56,945 nucleotides of DNA from positions 1 to 56,945 of the forward strand of contig CAMKED010000002.1 in NCBI GenBank assembly GCA_946411475.1, given 5' to 3'. The position numbers were made by a program, and so were the translations under genes. The DNA comes from an uncultured Clostridia bacterium (GTDB lineage: Bacteria; Bacillota; Clostridia; Oscillospirales; Oscillospiraceae). Of this stretch, positions 23,506 to 31,410 are shown one piece after another. The notes below the pieces were generated by a model. It was not told the origin of the DNA and ran no database searches. It saw only the letters and a program-made list of their open reading frames with translations. Each line of letters starts with the position of its first letter. The first letter of the stretch is position 1.

Positions 23506-23524
23506 GCAGCCCACACCGTTGACG
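23487..23524 (+). terminator. Hairpin containing the dehydrogenase stop codon
   Basis: Perfect 18-bp arms CGTCAACGGTGTGGGCTG (23487-23504) and its complement (23507-23524) with a 2-base centre that includes the TGA. A T7 run follows only about 16 bases later, so termination would be less typical. The structure may mainly protect the mRNA 3' end. Confidence 0.6.
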
Positions 23525-23561
23525 AAGCGAAAACTGAAATTTTTTTACTCGATAAACATAC

Positions 23562-23567
23562 TATAAT
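23562..23567 (+). promoter_or_regulatory. -10 element of the serine acetyltransferase gene
   Basis: TATAAT (23562-23567) inside the small palindrome ACTATAATAGT. No good -35 is visible at the expected distance, which suggests activator dependence or a weak promoter. AAAGGAGG precedes the gene start at 23597. Confidence 0.45.
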
Positions 23568-23596
23568 AGTAGGTTATTGTCAAAGGAGGCAGAAAA

Positions 23597-24460
23597 ATGT
23601 CCCCCACTTATCCAGAGGAAGTATTCCAGTCCAAACCGGCTACGCCGGCGCTGATTCGCCAAACAGCCCTCGCCCTGGGAAAGGTGTCAGTCCCGTCGGG
23701 GCGGGACTGCGTAGGCCTTCGGGCGCGGGCAGAGCGCTTGACAGATCTGTTGATTGACGCCATGTTCCCCCGCCACGCCGATCTTGCCGACGTAGGTACC
23801 GCTGATCGTCTGGAGCTGGCTTCCGCGCTGTTGGACGTCTGTCTGCGTCAGGTGGAGGTTCTGAAGCCGGATGCGGTTGCGGAAGCCCTGTTTCTCGGAC
23901 TGCCGGAGCTGCGCAGGCAGCTCGGGACTGACCTGGAGGCGGCCTACCGGGGCGATCCGGCAGCGGCGAGCCTGGACGAGATCCTGCTCTGCTACCCGGC
24001 CTTTCGCGCCATTGCCACCTATCGGCTGGCCCACATTCTCTATTTACAAAGCGTCCCCCTGCTGCCGCGGATCATGGCGGAATACGCGCATCGGCGCACC
24101 GGTATCGACATTCACCCCGGGGCAAGCATCGGAGATTATTTCTTCATTGACCACGGGACCGGCGTTGTCATCGGCGAGACCTCTACCATCGGCCGCGACG
24201 TCAAGCTCTATCAGCACGTCACGATTGGCGCCAAGAGCTTTGAGGTAGGGCCGGACGGCACACTGGTCAAGGGCGTCAAGCGGCATCCCGATATCGGGGA
24301 CCGGGTCATCATTTACGCAGGCGCCACGATCCTCGGCGGCGACACACAGATCGGCGACGACTGTACCATCGGCGGCTCGGTCTGGCTCACTCACTCCGTC
24401 CCAGCCGGGACCCTGGTGCTGGCCCGCCCCGCCGTGACAACCGAGCTCGGGAACGCATAA
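23597..24460 (+). CDS. cysE: Serine O-acetyltransferase
   Basis: The product is 287 aa, catalysing the first committed step of cysteine synthesis. The N-terminal helical half is followed by YRLAHILY (about residue 138) and the left-handed beta-helix GIDIHPGASIGDYFFIDHGTGVVIG-type repeats (about 170-195). The active-site His-Asp pair is in FIDHGTG and the later VKRHPDIGD segment. The EpsC-like longer N-terminus is common in anaerobes. The product would feed the cysteine desulfurase, though they are in separate units. A bidirectional terminator follows. Confidence 0.93.
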   Translation: MSPTYPEEVFQSKPATPALIRQTALALGKVSVPSGRDCVGLRARAERLTDLLIDAMFPRHADLADVGTADRLELASALLDVCLRQVEVLKPDAVAEALFLGLPELRRQLGTDLEAAYRGDPAAASLDEILLCYPAFRAIATYRLAHILYLQSVPLLPRIMAEYAHRRTGIDIHPGASIGDYFFIDHGTGVVIGETSTIGRDVKLYQHVTIGAKSFEVGPDGTLVKGVKRHPDIGDRVIIYAGATILGGDTQIGDDCTIGGSVWLTHSVPAGTLVLARPAVTTELGNA

Positions 24461-24465
24461 ATAAT

Positions 24466-24497
24466 CGACAGGCAGCAATTCGAATTGCTGCCTGTCG
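24466..24497. terminator. Bidirectional terminator between cysE and the zinc-operon lipoprotein
   Basis: Perfect 15-bp arms CGACAGGCAGCAATT and AATTGCTGCCTGTCG around a CG centre. A TTTA run on the plus side and TTATTTAT on the minus side make it usable in both directions. Confidence 0.75.
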
Positions 24498-24498
24498 T

Positions 24499-25266
24499 TT
24501 AATAATCCGGCGTGGCCTCTACGCGGTCGGCTTGAACTGTGCTTCCCTGCCAGGTTCCGGTGAGGATCACCATCGTGCCGATGGCGGGAACCTGCTGTGT
24601 CGTCTCGAAGGGCTGGGTCCAGGCATTGTCATAGTAGGGATGCTGGATCGTCGTGGGATTCAAAACCCGGCCATAGACCCGCAGGCTTTTGCCTGAAAAG
24701 GCGTCCGGCTTGTACTGCATATTCAATAGCTGCACCCGCTCCAGGGTCGCGCCCATGGTGGTCAGATCCACGTCGCAGGGCTCCGGGGCGAAAGCCGTCT
24801 CCAACTCCACTGTCGCGTCCGTAAACCACAGCCCATCCAGGGCCGCTTCGTCCCGGGTCAGGGTCCCGGTCATTTTAACCAAGCTGCCGTTGGCGGGCAG
24901 GCTGTCCGGGTCCTTGGGAACAAATTCCCACTGCCAGTCACAGCACTTCGTAGTGTCCAAGTAGCCCCAGACGTAATAGCGGGTCTTTTCGCTGAACGCG
25001 TCGTAAAGCCGCGCCAGAGTGCCCTCCTTGGTGACCGTTTTCCCCACGTAGTCGTCGGCCATGTCGTTATAGAAAATGTTTTGATACAGGATATACTCTG
25101 TCTGATTCAGCACCGTGCGCATGGTATTTGCAATCGCAGGGGCTGCCTCGGTTCCGGCAACCGTATCCGGGGAGAGCCTGGAAGCAGCAGGCGTATCGGA
25201 ACCCTTGCAGGCTGCAAGAGAAAACATTGCTGCAAGACAGAGTGCCGCAAGAACACGTTTTTTCAT
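24499..25266 (-). CDS. Lipoprotein of the zinc-uptake operon, function unknown
   Basis: The product is 255 aa. The signal peptide MKKRVLAALCLAAMFSLAAC ends in lipobox LAAC, with Cys20 as the lipidated residue. The mature part has two similar OB-like segments: GKTVTKEGTLARLYDAF..YYVWGYLD and GKSLRVYGRVLNPTT, each followed by a hydrophobic LVKMTGTLTRDE or MVILTGTWQGS strand. This is a duplicated domain. It is the last gene of the zur-znu operon, 40 bases after znuB, so a role in zinc binding or delivery is plausible but not shown. Confidence 0.75.
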   Translation of the reverse strand: MKKRVLAALCLAAMFSLAACKGSDTPAASRLSPDTVAGTEAAPAIANTMRTVLNQTEYILYQNIFYNDMADDYVGKTVTKEGTLARLYDAFSEKTRYYVWGYLDTTKCCDWQWEFVPKDPDSLPANGSLVKMTGTLTRDEAALDGLWFTDATVELETAFAPEPCDVDLTTMGATLERVQLLNMQYKPDAFSGKSLRVYGRVLNPTTIQHPYYDNAWTQPFETTQQVPAIGTMVILTGTWQGSTVQADRVEATPDY

Positions 25267-25305
25267 AGAAAACTCCTTTCGTCACGCACTGTGCGACGCG
25301 TCGGA

Positions 25306-26142
25306 TCAACGGCTTTCCAGAAAACCGATCAGAGAGAAGATCCCGAACACGGCGATATCCGCCACGACGATGGTAGAACCGACAGGCGTACCGTTTGCGG
25401 CAGCAATCAGAATTCCAGCCACGGCGCAAAAAACGGAAATGCAGGCCGCGCAGATCGAGACGCCGCGGAAGCTCTTAAAAACACGCATCGCGGAGAGAGC
25501 CGGGAACACCACCAACGCAGAAATCAGCAGCGAACCGACCAGCTTCATTGCAAGGACGATGACCACTGCGATGATTACGGCAATCAGCAGATTGTAGAGG
25601 CGGGTCTTCGCGCCGGTGGCGGCGGCAAAACTCTCGTCAAAGGTAACGGCAAAAATCTTGTGGTAAAAAAAGACGAAAAAAGCGACCACCACGACAGACA
25701 GCACGATGGAAAGCCAGACTTCCAACGACTTCAAGGTCAGAATGGAGGTACCGCCGAACAGCGTGGTGCAAACGTCGCCGGAGATATTGGCCTTTCCGGT
25801 AGGTGGAAAGAGGTTCATCAGCAAATAGCCCACCGCCAGTGCGCCGACGGAAATCATGGCCACGGAAGCGTCGCCCTTGATCTTTGCATTGCTTCCCACT
25901 GCAAGCAGAAGAACGGCGCAGAGAATGGTCACGGGCATGACCAGCAGCATATCGTCGGTCAGGCCGACAACGGCAGCCACCGCCATCGCGCCGAAGGCCA
26001 CGTGGCTCAAGCCGTCTCCGATGAAGGAGAAGCGCCGCAGCACCAAGGTCACGCCGAGCAGCGAAGCGCAGAGGGCCACCAGGACGCCGACCAGCAGCGC
26101 GTTTTGCACGAAGCTGAGCTGTAAGTAATCCCAAAGCGTCAT
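25306..26142 (-). CDS. znuB: Zinc/manganese ABC transporter permease (ABC-3 family)
   Basis: The product is 278 aa with about eight membrane helices. FVQNALLVGVLVALCASLLG at the N-terminus, RFSFIGDGLSHVAFGAMA (about residues 36-53) and the DES-x-A-x-A-x-G cytoplasmic coupling segment (DESFAAATGAKT, about 173) are hallmarks of ABC-3 metal permeases. It overlaps znuC by ATGA. The Fur-type regulator in the operon favours zinc over manganese. Confidence 0.92.
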   Translation of the reverse strand: MTLWDYLQLSFVQNALLVGVLVALCASLLGVTLVLRRFSFIGDGLSHVAFGAMAVAAVVGLTDDMLLVMPVTILCAVLLLAVGSNAKIKGDASVAMISVGALAVGYLLMNLFPPTGKANISGDVCTTLFGGTSILTLKSLEVWLSIVLSVVVVAFFVFFYHKIFAVTFDESFAAATGAKTRLYNLLIAVIIAVVIVLAMKLVGSLLISALVVFPALSAMRVFKSFRGVSICAACISVFCAVAGILIAAANGTPVGSTIVVADIAVFGIFSLIGFLESR

Positions 26143-26849
26143 GGCCTGTAGCCTCCCCGTCCCAGATAATGCACCCCGGTCTCGCTGCGCAGGTAGTCCT
26201 CCACGGGGCCGCAGTAGATCCGCGCTCCGATGTGCAGGATGTGCGTGGCGTAGCGCAGGGCGGCTTCCAGATCGTGAGAGATCATGACGACGGTGATTCC
26301 ATCCCGCCGATTCAGATCCGAAATCAGTTGATACATCTCCGCCGTGACCCGCGGGTCCAGACCCGCCACCGGCTCGTCCAGCAGCAGCAGTTTACGCGTA
26401 GCACAGAGCGCCCGGGCAAGTAAAACGCGCTGCTGCTGACCGCCGGAAAGCTCCCGGTAGCAGCGTCTGGCCAGCGGTTCGATCTCCATACGTTGGATGT
26501 TCATCCAGGCCAGTTCTTTATCTTCTTTGGAATAGAAGGGCCGGAGGCCCTGCCGTCCCTGGCAGCCGGAGAGGACGATCTCATAGACACTGGCGGGGAA
26601 ATCCCGCTGGACCACAGTCTGCTGGGGCAGATAGCCGATCTCGTTCTGCCGCAGGCCGTCGCCGGTCAACACCTTCCCCTTCAGGGGATGAATCAGGCCG
26701 AGAATGGTCTTCATCAGCGTGGATTTGCCGGAGCCGTTCTCACCCACAATGCAGAGATAGTCGCCCGGATTTACTTCAAAGCTGATATGCTCCAGGATCG
26801 GTTTTCCCTCGTAGCCGAGGGACAGATCCTGACAGGAAAGAAGGGCCAT
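26139..26849 (-). CDS. znuC: Zinc ABC transporter ATPase
   Basis: The product is 236 aa. Walker A is GENGSGKST (about residues 36-44), Q-loop IGYLPQQTVVQRDFPASVYE (the PQ form of metal ABC ATPases), signature LSGGQQQRV, Walker B LLLDEP, and the switch His in MISHDLE. It lies 25 bases after znuA and overlaps znuB. It energises the ZnuB permease. Confidence 0.94.
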   Translation of the reverse strand: MALLSCQDLSLGYEGKPILEHISFEVNPGDYLCIVGENGSGKSTLMKTILGLIHPLKGKVLTGDGLRQNEIGYLPQQTVVQRDFPASVYEIVLSGCQGRQGLRPFYSKEDKELAWMNIQRMEIEPLARRCYRELSGGQQQRVLLARALCATRKLLLLDEPVAGLDPRVTAEMYQLISDLNRRDGITVVMISHDLEAALRYATHILHIGARIYCGPVEDYLRSETGVHYLGRGGYRP

Positions 26850-26873
26850 ACTTACGGCCTCCTGTTTTTCAAA

Positions 26874-27878
26874 TTATCCGCCAAGCGCTGTTTTCAGCAC
26901 TTCCAGATTCTGCTCCATGACGCTCAGGTACGTAACGCCATCCGCCACCTGCTGGGCAGTAACGGCCTGGAGGGAGTCCAGCTCCAGAATCCGCGCGTTT
27001 TTAGCCTTCGTGTTGGAGACCACAGTCTCGGCCAGACGACTGTCTGAGGTTTCCAGCTTCATCACACATGGCAGCGCAAGCTCGTCCACCTTGTTCACCA
27101 GGAAATTGACCGTCTCAAAGGAAGCTTCCGTCTCTGCAGAGCAGCCGGCAAAGGCAGCGTAATAGTTCAGACCGTAATCGTCTGCCAGATATCGGAACGG
27201 GAAGCGGTCGGCAAAGAGAAGCGTCTTGCGGGCGGCGTGCTCCACCGCCTCCGTATATGCGGCGTCCAGCGCCTCCAGCTTGGCGGAATAGGCCTCGCAG
27301 TTGCTCCGGTAGACTTCAGCGCCGGCGGGATCCTTTTCCGCCAGAACATCGCAGAGCTTCACGCAGACGATCTTGGCAAAACGCAGGGAGAGCCAGACGT
27401 GCTCGTCGTACTCCGGGCCTTCTTCTTCCTCTTCTTCCTCTTCCTCTGCCTCCATGCCCTCCACGGTCTCCTCCTCCTTGACGGCGGAGCCGAGCACGTC
27501 CATCAAGCAGACGACGGTCATATCCTTGTTGGTTGCCTGTGCCAGCGCGTCGGGCACCCACTTGTCGGACTCGCCGCCGACGTAGATAAACACGTCGCAG
27601 GAGGAGATCTTGTAGATGTCGTCCACTGTGGGCTGGTAGCTGTGGAAGTCGGTGCCCTTGTCCAGCAGAAGGGTCAGGGCAATGTGGTCAGCGTTCTCCC
27701 CGATGATCTCACGCGTCCAGTCATAGGCCGGGAAAATCGTGGCGACTACGGAAAGCTTTTTTCCTGTCACATCGGGTCGGGTCGTAGTGGACGCCGCGTT
27801 GGCTCCGGCGGAGCAGCCAGCGAAAAGGCTCAGCAGGAAAATCGCGCAAAGCGCGAGAATGATTTTTTTATGCTTCAT
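26874..27878 (-). CDS. znuA: Zinc-binding lipoprotein of ABC transporter
   Basis: The product is 334 aa. The lipobox is LFAGC (Cys about 22). Metal ligands are expected at His in GTDFHSYQPTVDD (about residue 75), His in EYDEHVWLS (about 158), a third residue in the C-lobe, and Asp in the C-terminal part. The loop before the second His is a run of nine Glu (about 142-150), where most ZnuA proteins carry a His-rich loop. ATG 27878 is chosen; a TTG at 27899 gives a worse signal peptide. The order zur-membrane protein-znuA-znuC-znuB is a single operon. Confidence 0.92.
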   Translation of the reverse strand: MKHKKIILALCAIFLLSLFAGCSAGANAASTTTRPDVTGKKLSVVATIFPAYDWTREIIGENADHIALTLLLDKGTDFHSYQPTVDDIYKISSCDVFIYVGGESDKWVPDALAQATNKDMTVVCLMDVLGSAVKEEETVEGMEAEEEEEEEEEGPEYDEHVWLSLRFAKIVCVKLCDVLAEKDPAGAEVYRSNCEAYSAKLEALDAAYTEAVEHAARKTLLFADRFPFRYLADDYGLNYYAAFAGCSAETEASFETVNFLVNKVDELALPCVMKLETSDSRLAETVVSNTKAKNARILELDSLQAVTAQQVADGVTYLSVMEQNLEVLKTALGG

Positions 27879-27966
27879 GATCGATAGATTTCCTTTCAAG
27901 TTCTGTCTTCGTTCTTTTGGGCAGCCTTCTTTGCGGCGGAACGCCCAAACGCCGCCGCGCAGATGC

Positions 27967-28251
27967 TCAAGACAGCAGCAGGATATTTTGCAGTTCCAAC
28001 GTATCCGGTCTGCGCAAAGCGGAGCGTCGCCGATCCGCGCACAGGCAGAGCGGCAGCTCGCAAAAAACGATCAGCAAGACCGTATAGATTGTGTACTTCT
28101 CCGCCCGGCACGCCCTGGCAAGCATACAGACCGGACAATCGTCGTCCTCATGCAGGCTCTCATGCACTTGCGCAAGCAGCAACAGACACAGGCAGAGCAG
28201 CAGAAGCAGCACCGTCAGCAGGACGGTCAACCGTCTTCCCTTTCGTTGCAT
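27967..28251 (-). CDS. Small membrane protein with a HExxxEDDDCPVC metal-ligand-like loop
   Basis: The product is 94 aa. A basic start (MQRKGRRL) is followed by one very hydrophobic helix (about residues 8-27), then the external loop HESLHEDDDCPVCMLARAC (about 31-49), a second helix and a basic tail. The His, acidic and CxxC residues look like a metal site. Similar small proteins occur in clostridial zinc operons, as far as I recall. The start is uncertain: ATG 28251 has GGAGG only 4 bases upstream, and ATG 28284 has GAGG 8 bases upstream. The position between zur and znuA supports a zinc-related role. Confidence 0.65.
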   Translation of the reverse strand: MQRKGRRLTVLLTVLLLLLCLCLLLLAQVHESLHEDDDCPVCMLARACRAEKYTIYTVLLIVFCELPLCLCADRRRSALRRPDTLELQNILLLS

Positions 28252-28318
28252 AATCCCTCCGAATAACCGGACGCTTTGCCGCATCCTGACAGCCTCGCGC
28301 CATAAACAGACCCAGGCG

Positions 28319-28750
28319 TTATTTCTCCTCGTTCTTTTCCCGCTGACAATTCTCACAGACGCCGTAGAGCACCGTATCGCTGCGATCGACCGTAAAGCCG
28401 TCCAGCTTCGCAATCGAGCCCAGCAGCGCCTCTGTCTCTGCCTCGTCCATGTGGAAGGTCTTTCCGCATTTTTTGCAGCTCAGATGCAGATGGTCCTTGC
28501 ACTCCTCCGCCTTCATATACTGGTAAAAAACCTCCCGGCTGCCGGACTTGGCTACCTTTCGTACGGTGCCGTCCTGTTCCAGCGCGGAGAGGTTGCGGTA
28601 GACGGCGCTGACGCTGATTTCCGGCAAATCCTCCGAAATCTGCCCCGCGGTCAGGGTTTCGTCCGCGTGGTTTTGGAGGTAGGTTAGCAGCCGCTTTCTG
28701 GGTTGGGTCATGTAGGCTTGCATGAATAGACCATCCAATCTGCGAATCAT
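28319..28750 (-). CDS. zur: Fur-family regulator, probable Zur
   Basis: The product is 143 aa. The N-terminal winged helix has PRKRLLTYLQNHADETLTAG and the recognition helix SVSAVYRNLSALEQDG (about residues 46-61). The C-terminal dimer domain has the HLHLSCKKCGKTFHMD metal motif and a second CxxC (CENCQ), giving the four-Cys structural zinc site. The operon is a zinc transporter, hence Zur rather than Fur. ATG 28750 sits 9 bases after AGGAG; ATG 28756 and GTG 28768 are too close to the Shine-Dalgarno or upstream of the transcription start. Confidence 0.88.
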   Translation of the reverse strand: MIRRLDGLFMQAYMTQPRKRLLTYLQNHADETLTAGQISEDLPEISVSAVYRNLSALEQDGTVRKVAKSGSREVFYQYMKAEECKDHLHLSCKKCGKTFHMDEAETEALLGSIAKLDGFTVDRSDTVLYGVCENCQREKNEEK

Positions 28751-28755
28751 TCGCA
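28741..28755. promoter_or_regulatory. 7-1-7 Zur-box-like palindrome at the zur start codon
   Basis: TGCGAAT-C-ATTCGCA is a perfect 7-1-7 palindrome, the geometry of Fur-family operators, about 7-21 bases downstream of the predicted transcription start. GCGAATCA[CT]TCGCA recurs in the inverted repeat at 28805-28840. Binding here would act as a roadblock on zur and the whole znu operon. Confidence 0.6.
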
Positions 28756-28768
28756 TTTTCTCCTGCAC

Positions 28769-28797
28769 ACTATAACACGGTATCCCGCGTTTGTCAA
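28769..28797 (-). promoter_or_regulatory. Promoter of the zur-znu operon
   Basis: On the minus strand, -35 TTGACA (28792-28797) and -10 TATAGT (28769-28774) have a 17-bp spacer. It is flanked by Zur-box-like palindromes on both sides. Confidence 0.82.
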
Positions 28798-28804
28798 CAA
28801 AAAT

Positions 28805-28840
28805 TGCGAGTGATTCGCAATTTCTTGCAAATCACTCGCA
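28805..28840. promoter_or_regulatory. 36-bp inverted repeat: lysin terminator and/or paired Zur boxes
   Basis: Arms TGCGAGTGATTCGCAA (28805-28820) and TTGCAAATCACTCGCA (28825-28840) with a 4-base centre. On the minus strand it folds as a 16-bp stem with one G-U pair, a GAAA loop and a following ATTTTTG, which is a good terminator for the upstream lysin gene. Each arm is also a 7-1-7 sequence close to TGCGAATCATTCGCA. It lies just upstream of the zur -35. Confidence 0.6.
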
Positions 28841-28848
28841 GATTTCAC

Positions 28849-29566
28849 TTAATTTGCCCGGTTGCCCGCGTCCAATCTATACAGCATTTGCACCAGCTCC
28901 GCCCGGGAACATGCCTTCTGCGGAGAGAAATGTGTGAAGTCGGTTCCAACGGTAAGTCCTTTCTCGTAGGCCCAGCAGACTGCATCGTGATACCAGGCGT
29001 CGTCCGGGACGTCAACAAACGGAATCGCAGCAGGTTTGCTGTCACCGTCGTAAGCCGGGCGGCCGTAGCCGAGGATGGAACCATCCGTCAGCGCGTAGCT
29101 CCGGCGCCGTACCATGTTGTTGCTGTTTCCCTCGATGGTGAAGACCTTGCCGTTCTCCACCTTCTCCACAAGGCCCGTGTGACGGACGCTGTCAGCAGTT
29201 CCGAAAAAGATCTGAGCCTGGGCGCGGGCTGGTATGCCACGCGCCCGCCGCCTTGTAGTAGGACACGGACATGCCGCAGCCGGCTCCATACGGGCCCGTG
29301 TAATACAGGGCGTTTTGCGCACGCCTGGAATCCCTCCCCGCAGCCTCGTAAACGCACCAATCGACGAAAATCGCACACCATTCGTATCCGTTTTTCGGTC
29401 CCTGATAAAAATGCGGGTCCGCATCCCAGAGGTCGCGGGCATATTTCGTCCAGTTGCCGGTTCCGGGATTTCCGGTTTTGCTGTCCAGATCAGCGTTGGA
29501 CGCCTTTTCCAGATAGCCTACCTCGCCGGCAGCCACACGAATGACTTCATCTCTATAAATCTTCAT
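28849..29566 (-). pseudogene. CHAP/amidase-like lysin with an SLH repeat, interrupted by a frameshift
   Basis: The first 118 codons (29566 down to about 29213) encode a cysteine-hydrolase domain: EWCAIFVDWCVYEAAG holds the catalytic Cys, with GCGMSVSYYKAAGAWHTSP downstream. The frame then ends at 29192. The next frame resumes at QIFFGTADSVRHTGLVEKVE (His), continuing to one SLH motif (PFVDVPDDAWYHDAVCWAYEKG) and stopping at 28849. A 1-base insertion or 2-base loss near 29212-29217 joins them exactly. Either it is a pseudogene, a programmed shift or an assembly error. It is the last gene of the phage-like cassette. Confidence 0.75.
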
Positions 29567-29581
29567 TTTGAATCCCTCCCG

Positions 29582-30841
29582 TTAAATACAGCCAAACGGT
29601 GCAATTCCAATTGACGTATTGGCGAATTCTCCTTGCCAATTCGGTACCGGATTGTTCAAACGTCCGGCCATAAACCCGTTTGGGGTTGTACCGTTGTATG
29701 ACAGGGACCTGGTGAAATAACCGACGTTTTGGGTTGAACTCCTGTCTTTCGGCTTGGAACGCACAGTTTCAGACGGCTTATACAGTTGAATCTGTGTGCC
29801 TTCTCCCTCAAATCCGCCCGTAGATACGCCTGTCAACTCAGAGTATGATCTGAGCGCAAGTTTGTTGTTCGGCACAGTTACGACCGTCGTATAGTCGGAA
29901 TGGGCCAACACAGCAAAGGTTTTCAGACGGGTCTTCAGCCAGGTCGGCAGCGCTTCGACAATCGCCGGAAGCGTCGTATCAATCATCATCGTCATAGAAC
30001 CGTATCCGCCGACTGCCGAACTGGTGCTGTTCATTTTTTGATTTGCACTGAACTGCTGGCGGAAGTCAAACTGGAACAGACTGCCGCAAAAATTGTAATC
30101 GCCGAACTGCGAAATCACAATGTCGATATCCTGCTCGGGATTTGTGTTTGTCGCACCGACAAATTCACCGACGTGAATGGTCCGGACGTCGCCGACACGC
30201 CAGCCGCCGTCCTCCTGCAGATCAATGATCCCCTGGCGAGCTGCGTCGATCATCGCCGCAATCTTTTCATCGGGTCCCCAGGTGAACGACACCAGTTCCA
30301 CGCCGCCCTTCTGCCTTCTTCCCGGGACGGTACTCAGTTTGTATTTAATGACGCCGGCGTCTCCGGCCTGGATCGTGATCGGATAGCTCAACACCGTTCG
30401 ATCGAGCAGACAGACAGCGCTGCTGTTTTGGGTATCGCCGGGAAAAACGGCGCCGTTCAGCGTCTGCTTATAACCGATCTCGCAGATCGTTATCGGATCG
30501 CTTCCGGTATTGGTAACGGTGATCGTATACTCCACAAACGGGATCCCCGGCGCGTCGCAGCCCGTCGACGTCGATACAAGCGTAAGGGTCACTCCGCGCT
30601 CAATCGTTTCTTCCAGATTGATATCCATCTTTGTCGGTTCGGTGCTGCCGGTGCCGACAGAAATCCCTGCGGCTGTCTTGGAAGTGGTCAGGTCCGTTAT
30701 TCTCGAATACGGGAAGTTGGAAAAGGTGTTATTCAAAAATTTGGTCAGCCCATCCACGCTTACCACAGGGAGACTGCCGAATTTGGAAGAAGACGATGCA
30801 AGCATCGCCGCGAGCAGGTTTTCATAGTTTTGTGTAATCAT
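29582..30841 (-). CDS. Phage-tail-like or surface protein with a lectin-like C-terminus
   Basis: The product is 419 aa with no signal peptide. The N-terminus (MITQNYENLLAAMLAS) and the central half, with VEYTITVTNTGSDPITICEIGYKQT-type beta strands (about residues 108-132), look like a phage structural protein. The C-terminal region (about 240-419) ends YFTRSLSYNG..GFMAGRLNN..GIAPFGCI. This resembles the tail of DUF6273/C-type-lectin-like domains, where strings like WWLRSP..GVRPAF are usual; the resemblance is by eye. It overlaps the 190-aa gene by ATGA. Its probable role is receptor or cell-surface binding. Confidence 0.62.
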   Translation of the reverse strand: MITQNYENLLAAMLASSSSKFGSLPVVSVDGLTKFLNNTFSNFPYSRITDLTTSKTAAGISVGTGSTEPTKMDINLEETIERGVTLTLVSTSTGCDAPGIPFVEYTITVTNTGSDPITICEIGYKQTLNGAVFPGDTQNSSAVCLLDRTVLSYPITIQAGDAGVIKYKLSTVPGRRQKGGVELVSFTWGPDEKIAAMIDAARQGIIDLQEDGGWRVGDVRTIHVGEFVGATNTNPEQDIDIVISQFGDYNFCGSLFQFDFRQQFSANQKMNSTSSAVGGYGSMTMMIDTTLPAIVEALPTWLKTRLKTFAVLAHSDYTTVVTVPNNKLALRSYSELTGVSTGGFEGEGTQIQLYKPSETVRSKPKDRSSTQNVGYFTRSLSYNGTTPNGFMAGRLNNPVPNWQGEFANTSIGIAPFGCI

Positions 30842-31410
30842 CTCATTTCCTCCTCGTATACAAATGTTTTTATGCCGGTTTCGCTTGCACTCGTCTTTTG
30901 TATCGTGATATACCCGTTCTGCGCAGCTTGAAAAAAGCAGCTTTCATAAGCAGACGGTCCGTCATTACCCGCGATACTTATGCCGGAAACGTTGCTTGTC
31001 GCCTGAGACACATCTGTGGTGCTGAACATGACTCGAAAACGGTTTCCCACCGCAGTTCCCAGTTTGATCAGATACGCCTTGTTTGCTTCCACCGGATAGA
31101 TATCGCTGTAGCAAGTCTCCGGTTCGTATAAACGCCACGTTCCGTTGCTTACGTAACCGTGCGTAACGTCCGTATGCAAAGCAGTCAATTCGGTTGGCTG
31201 ACCTGACTGTGTGCTTCCATGGGGGATACAGCGATTGAGAAACGCACCAATATCAAATTGCGTTTCCTGCTCCGAACGTGGACAGTAGTTGATATAGTCC
31301 AACTCAATATCCGCCTCGCAGTACTTCCCTGCCGTTTTCAGCGTTTTGCTCCCGAGGTTGTTCAACTCCAGGATTACCTGTCCCTTGTAGCGCAGCGTCA
31401 CGCAAGCCAT
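30838..31410 (-). CDS. Phage-tail-like accessory protein
   Basis: The product is 190 aa. It starts MACVTLRYKGQVILELNNLG, a pattern seen at the start of phage tail or baseplate accessory proteins. The C-terminal 130 residues look like a beta-sandwich binding domain: WRLYEPETCYSDIYPVEANK, FRVMFSTTDVS and GYITIQKTSASETG. No cysteine-rich or membrane segments are present. It is translationally coupled at both ends (TAATG with the 63-aa gene, ATGA with the 419-aa gene). The function is unassigned. Confidence 0.6.
   Translation of the reverse strand: MACVTLRYKGQVILELNNLGSKTLKTAGKYCEADIELDYINYCPRSEQETQFDIGAFLNRCIPHGSTQSGQPTELTALHTDVTHGYVSNGTWRLYEPETCYSDIYPVEANKAYLIKLGTAVGNRFRVMFSTTDVSQATSNVSGISIAGNDGPSAYESCFFQAAQNGYITIQKTSASETGIKTFVYEEEMR

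Noticed and set aside
29582-30841. Diversity-generating retroelement target
   Set aside because: A lectin-like tail is present, and an Avd-family protein is encoded at 49115-49432, but there is no reverse transcriptase or template/variable repeat pair in the window, and the two genes are 18 kb apart.
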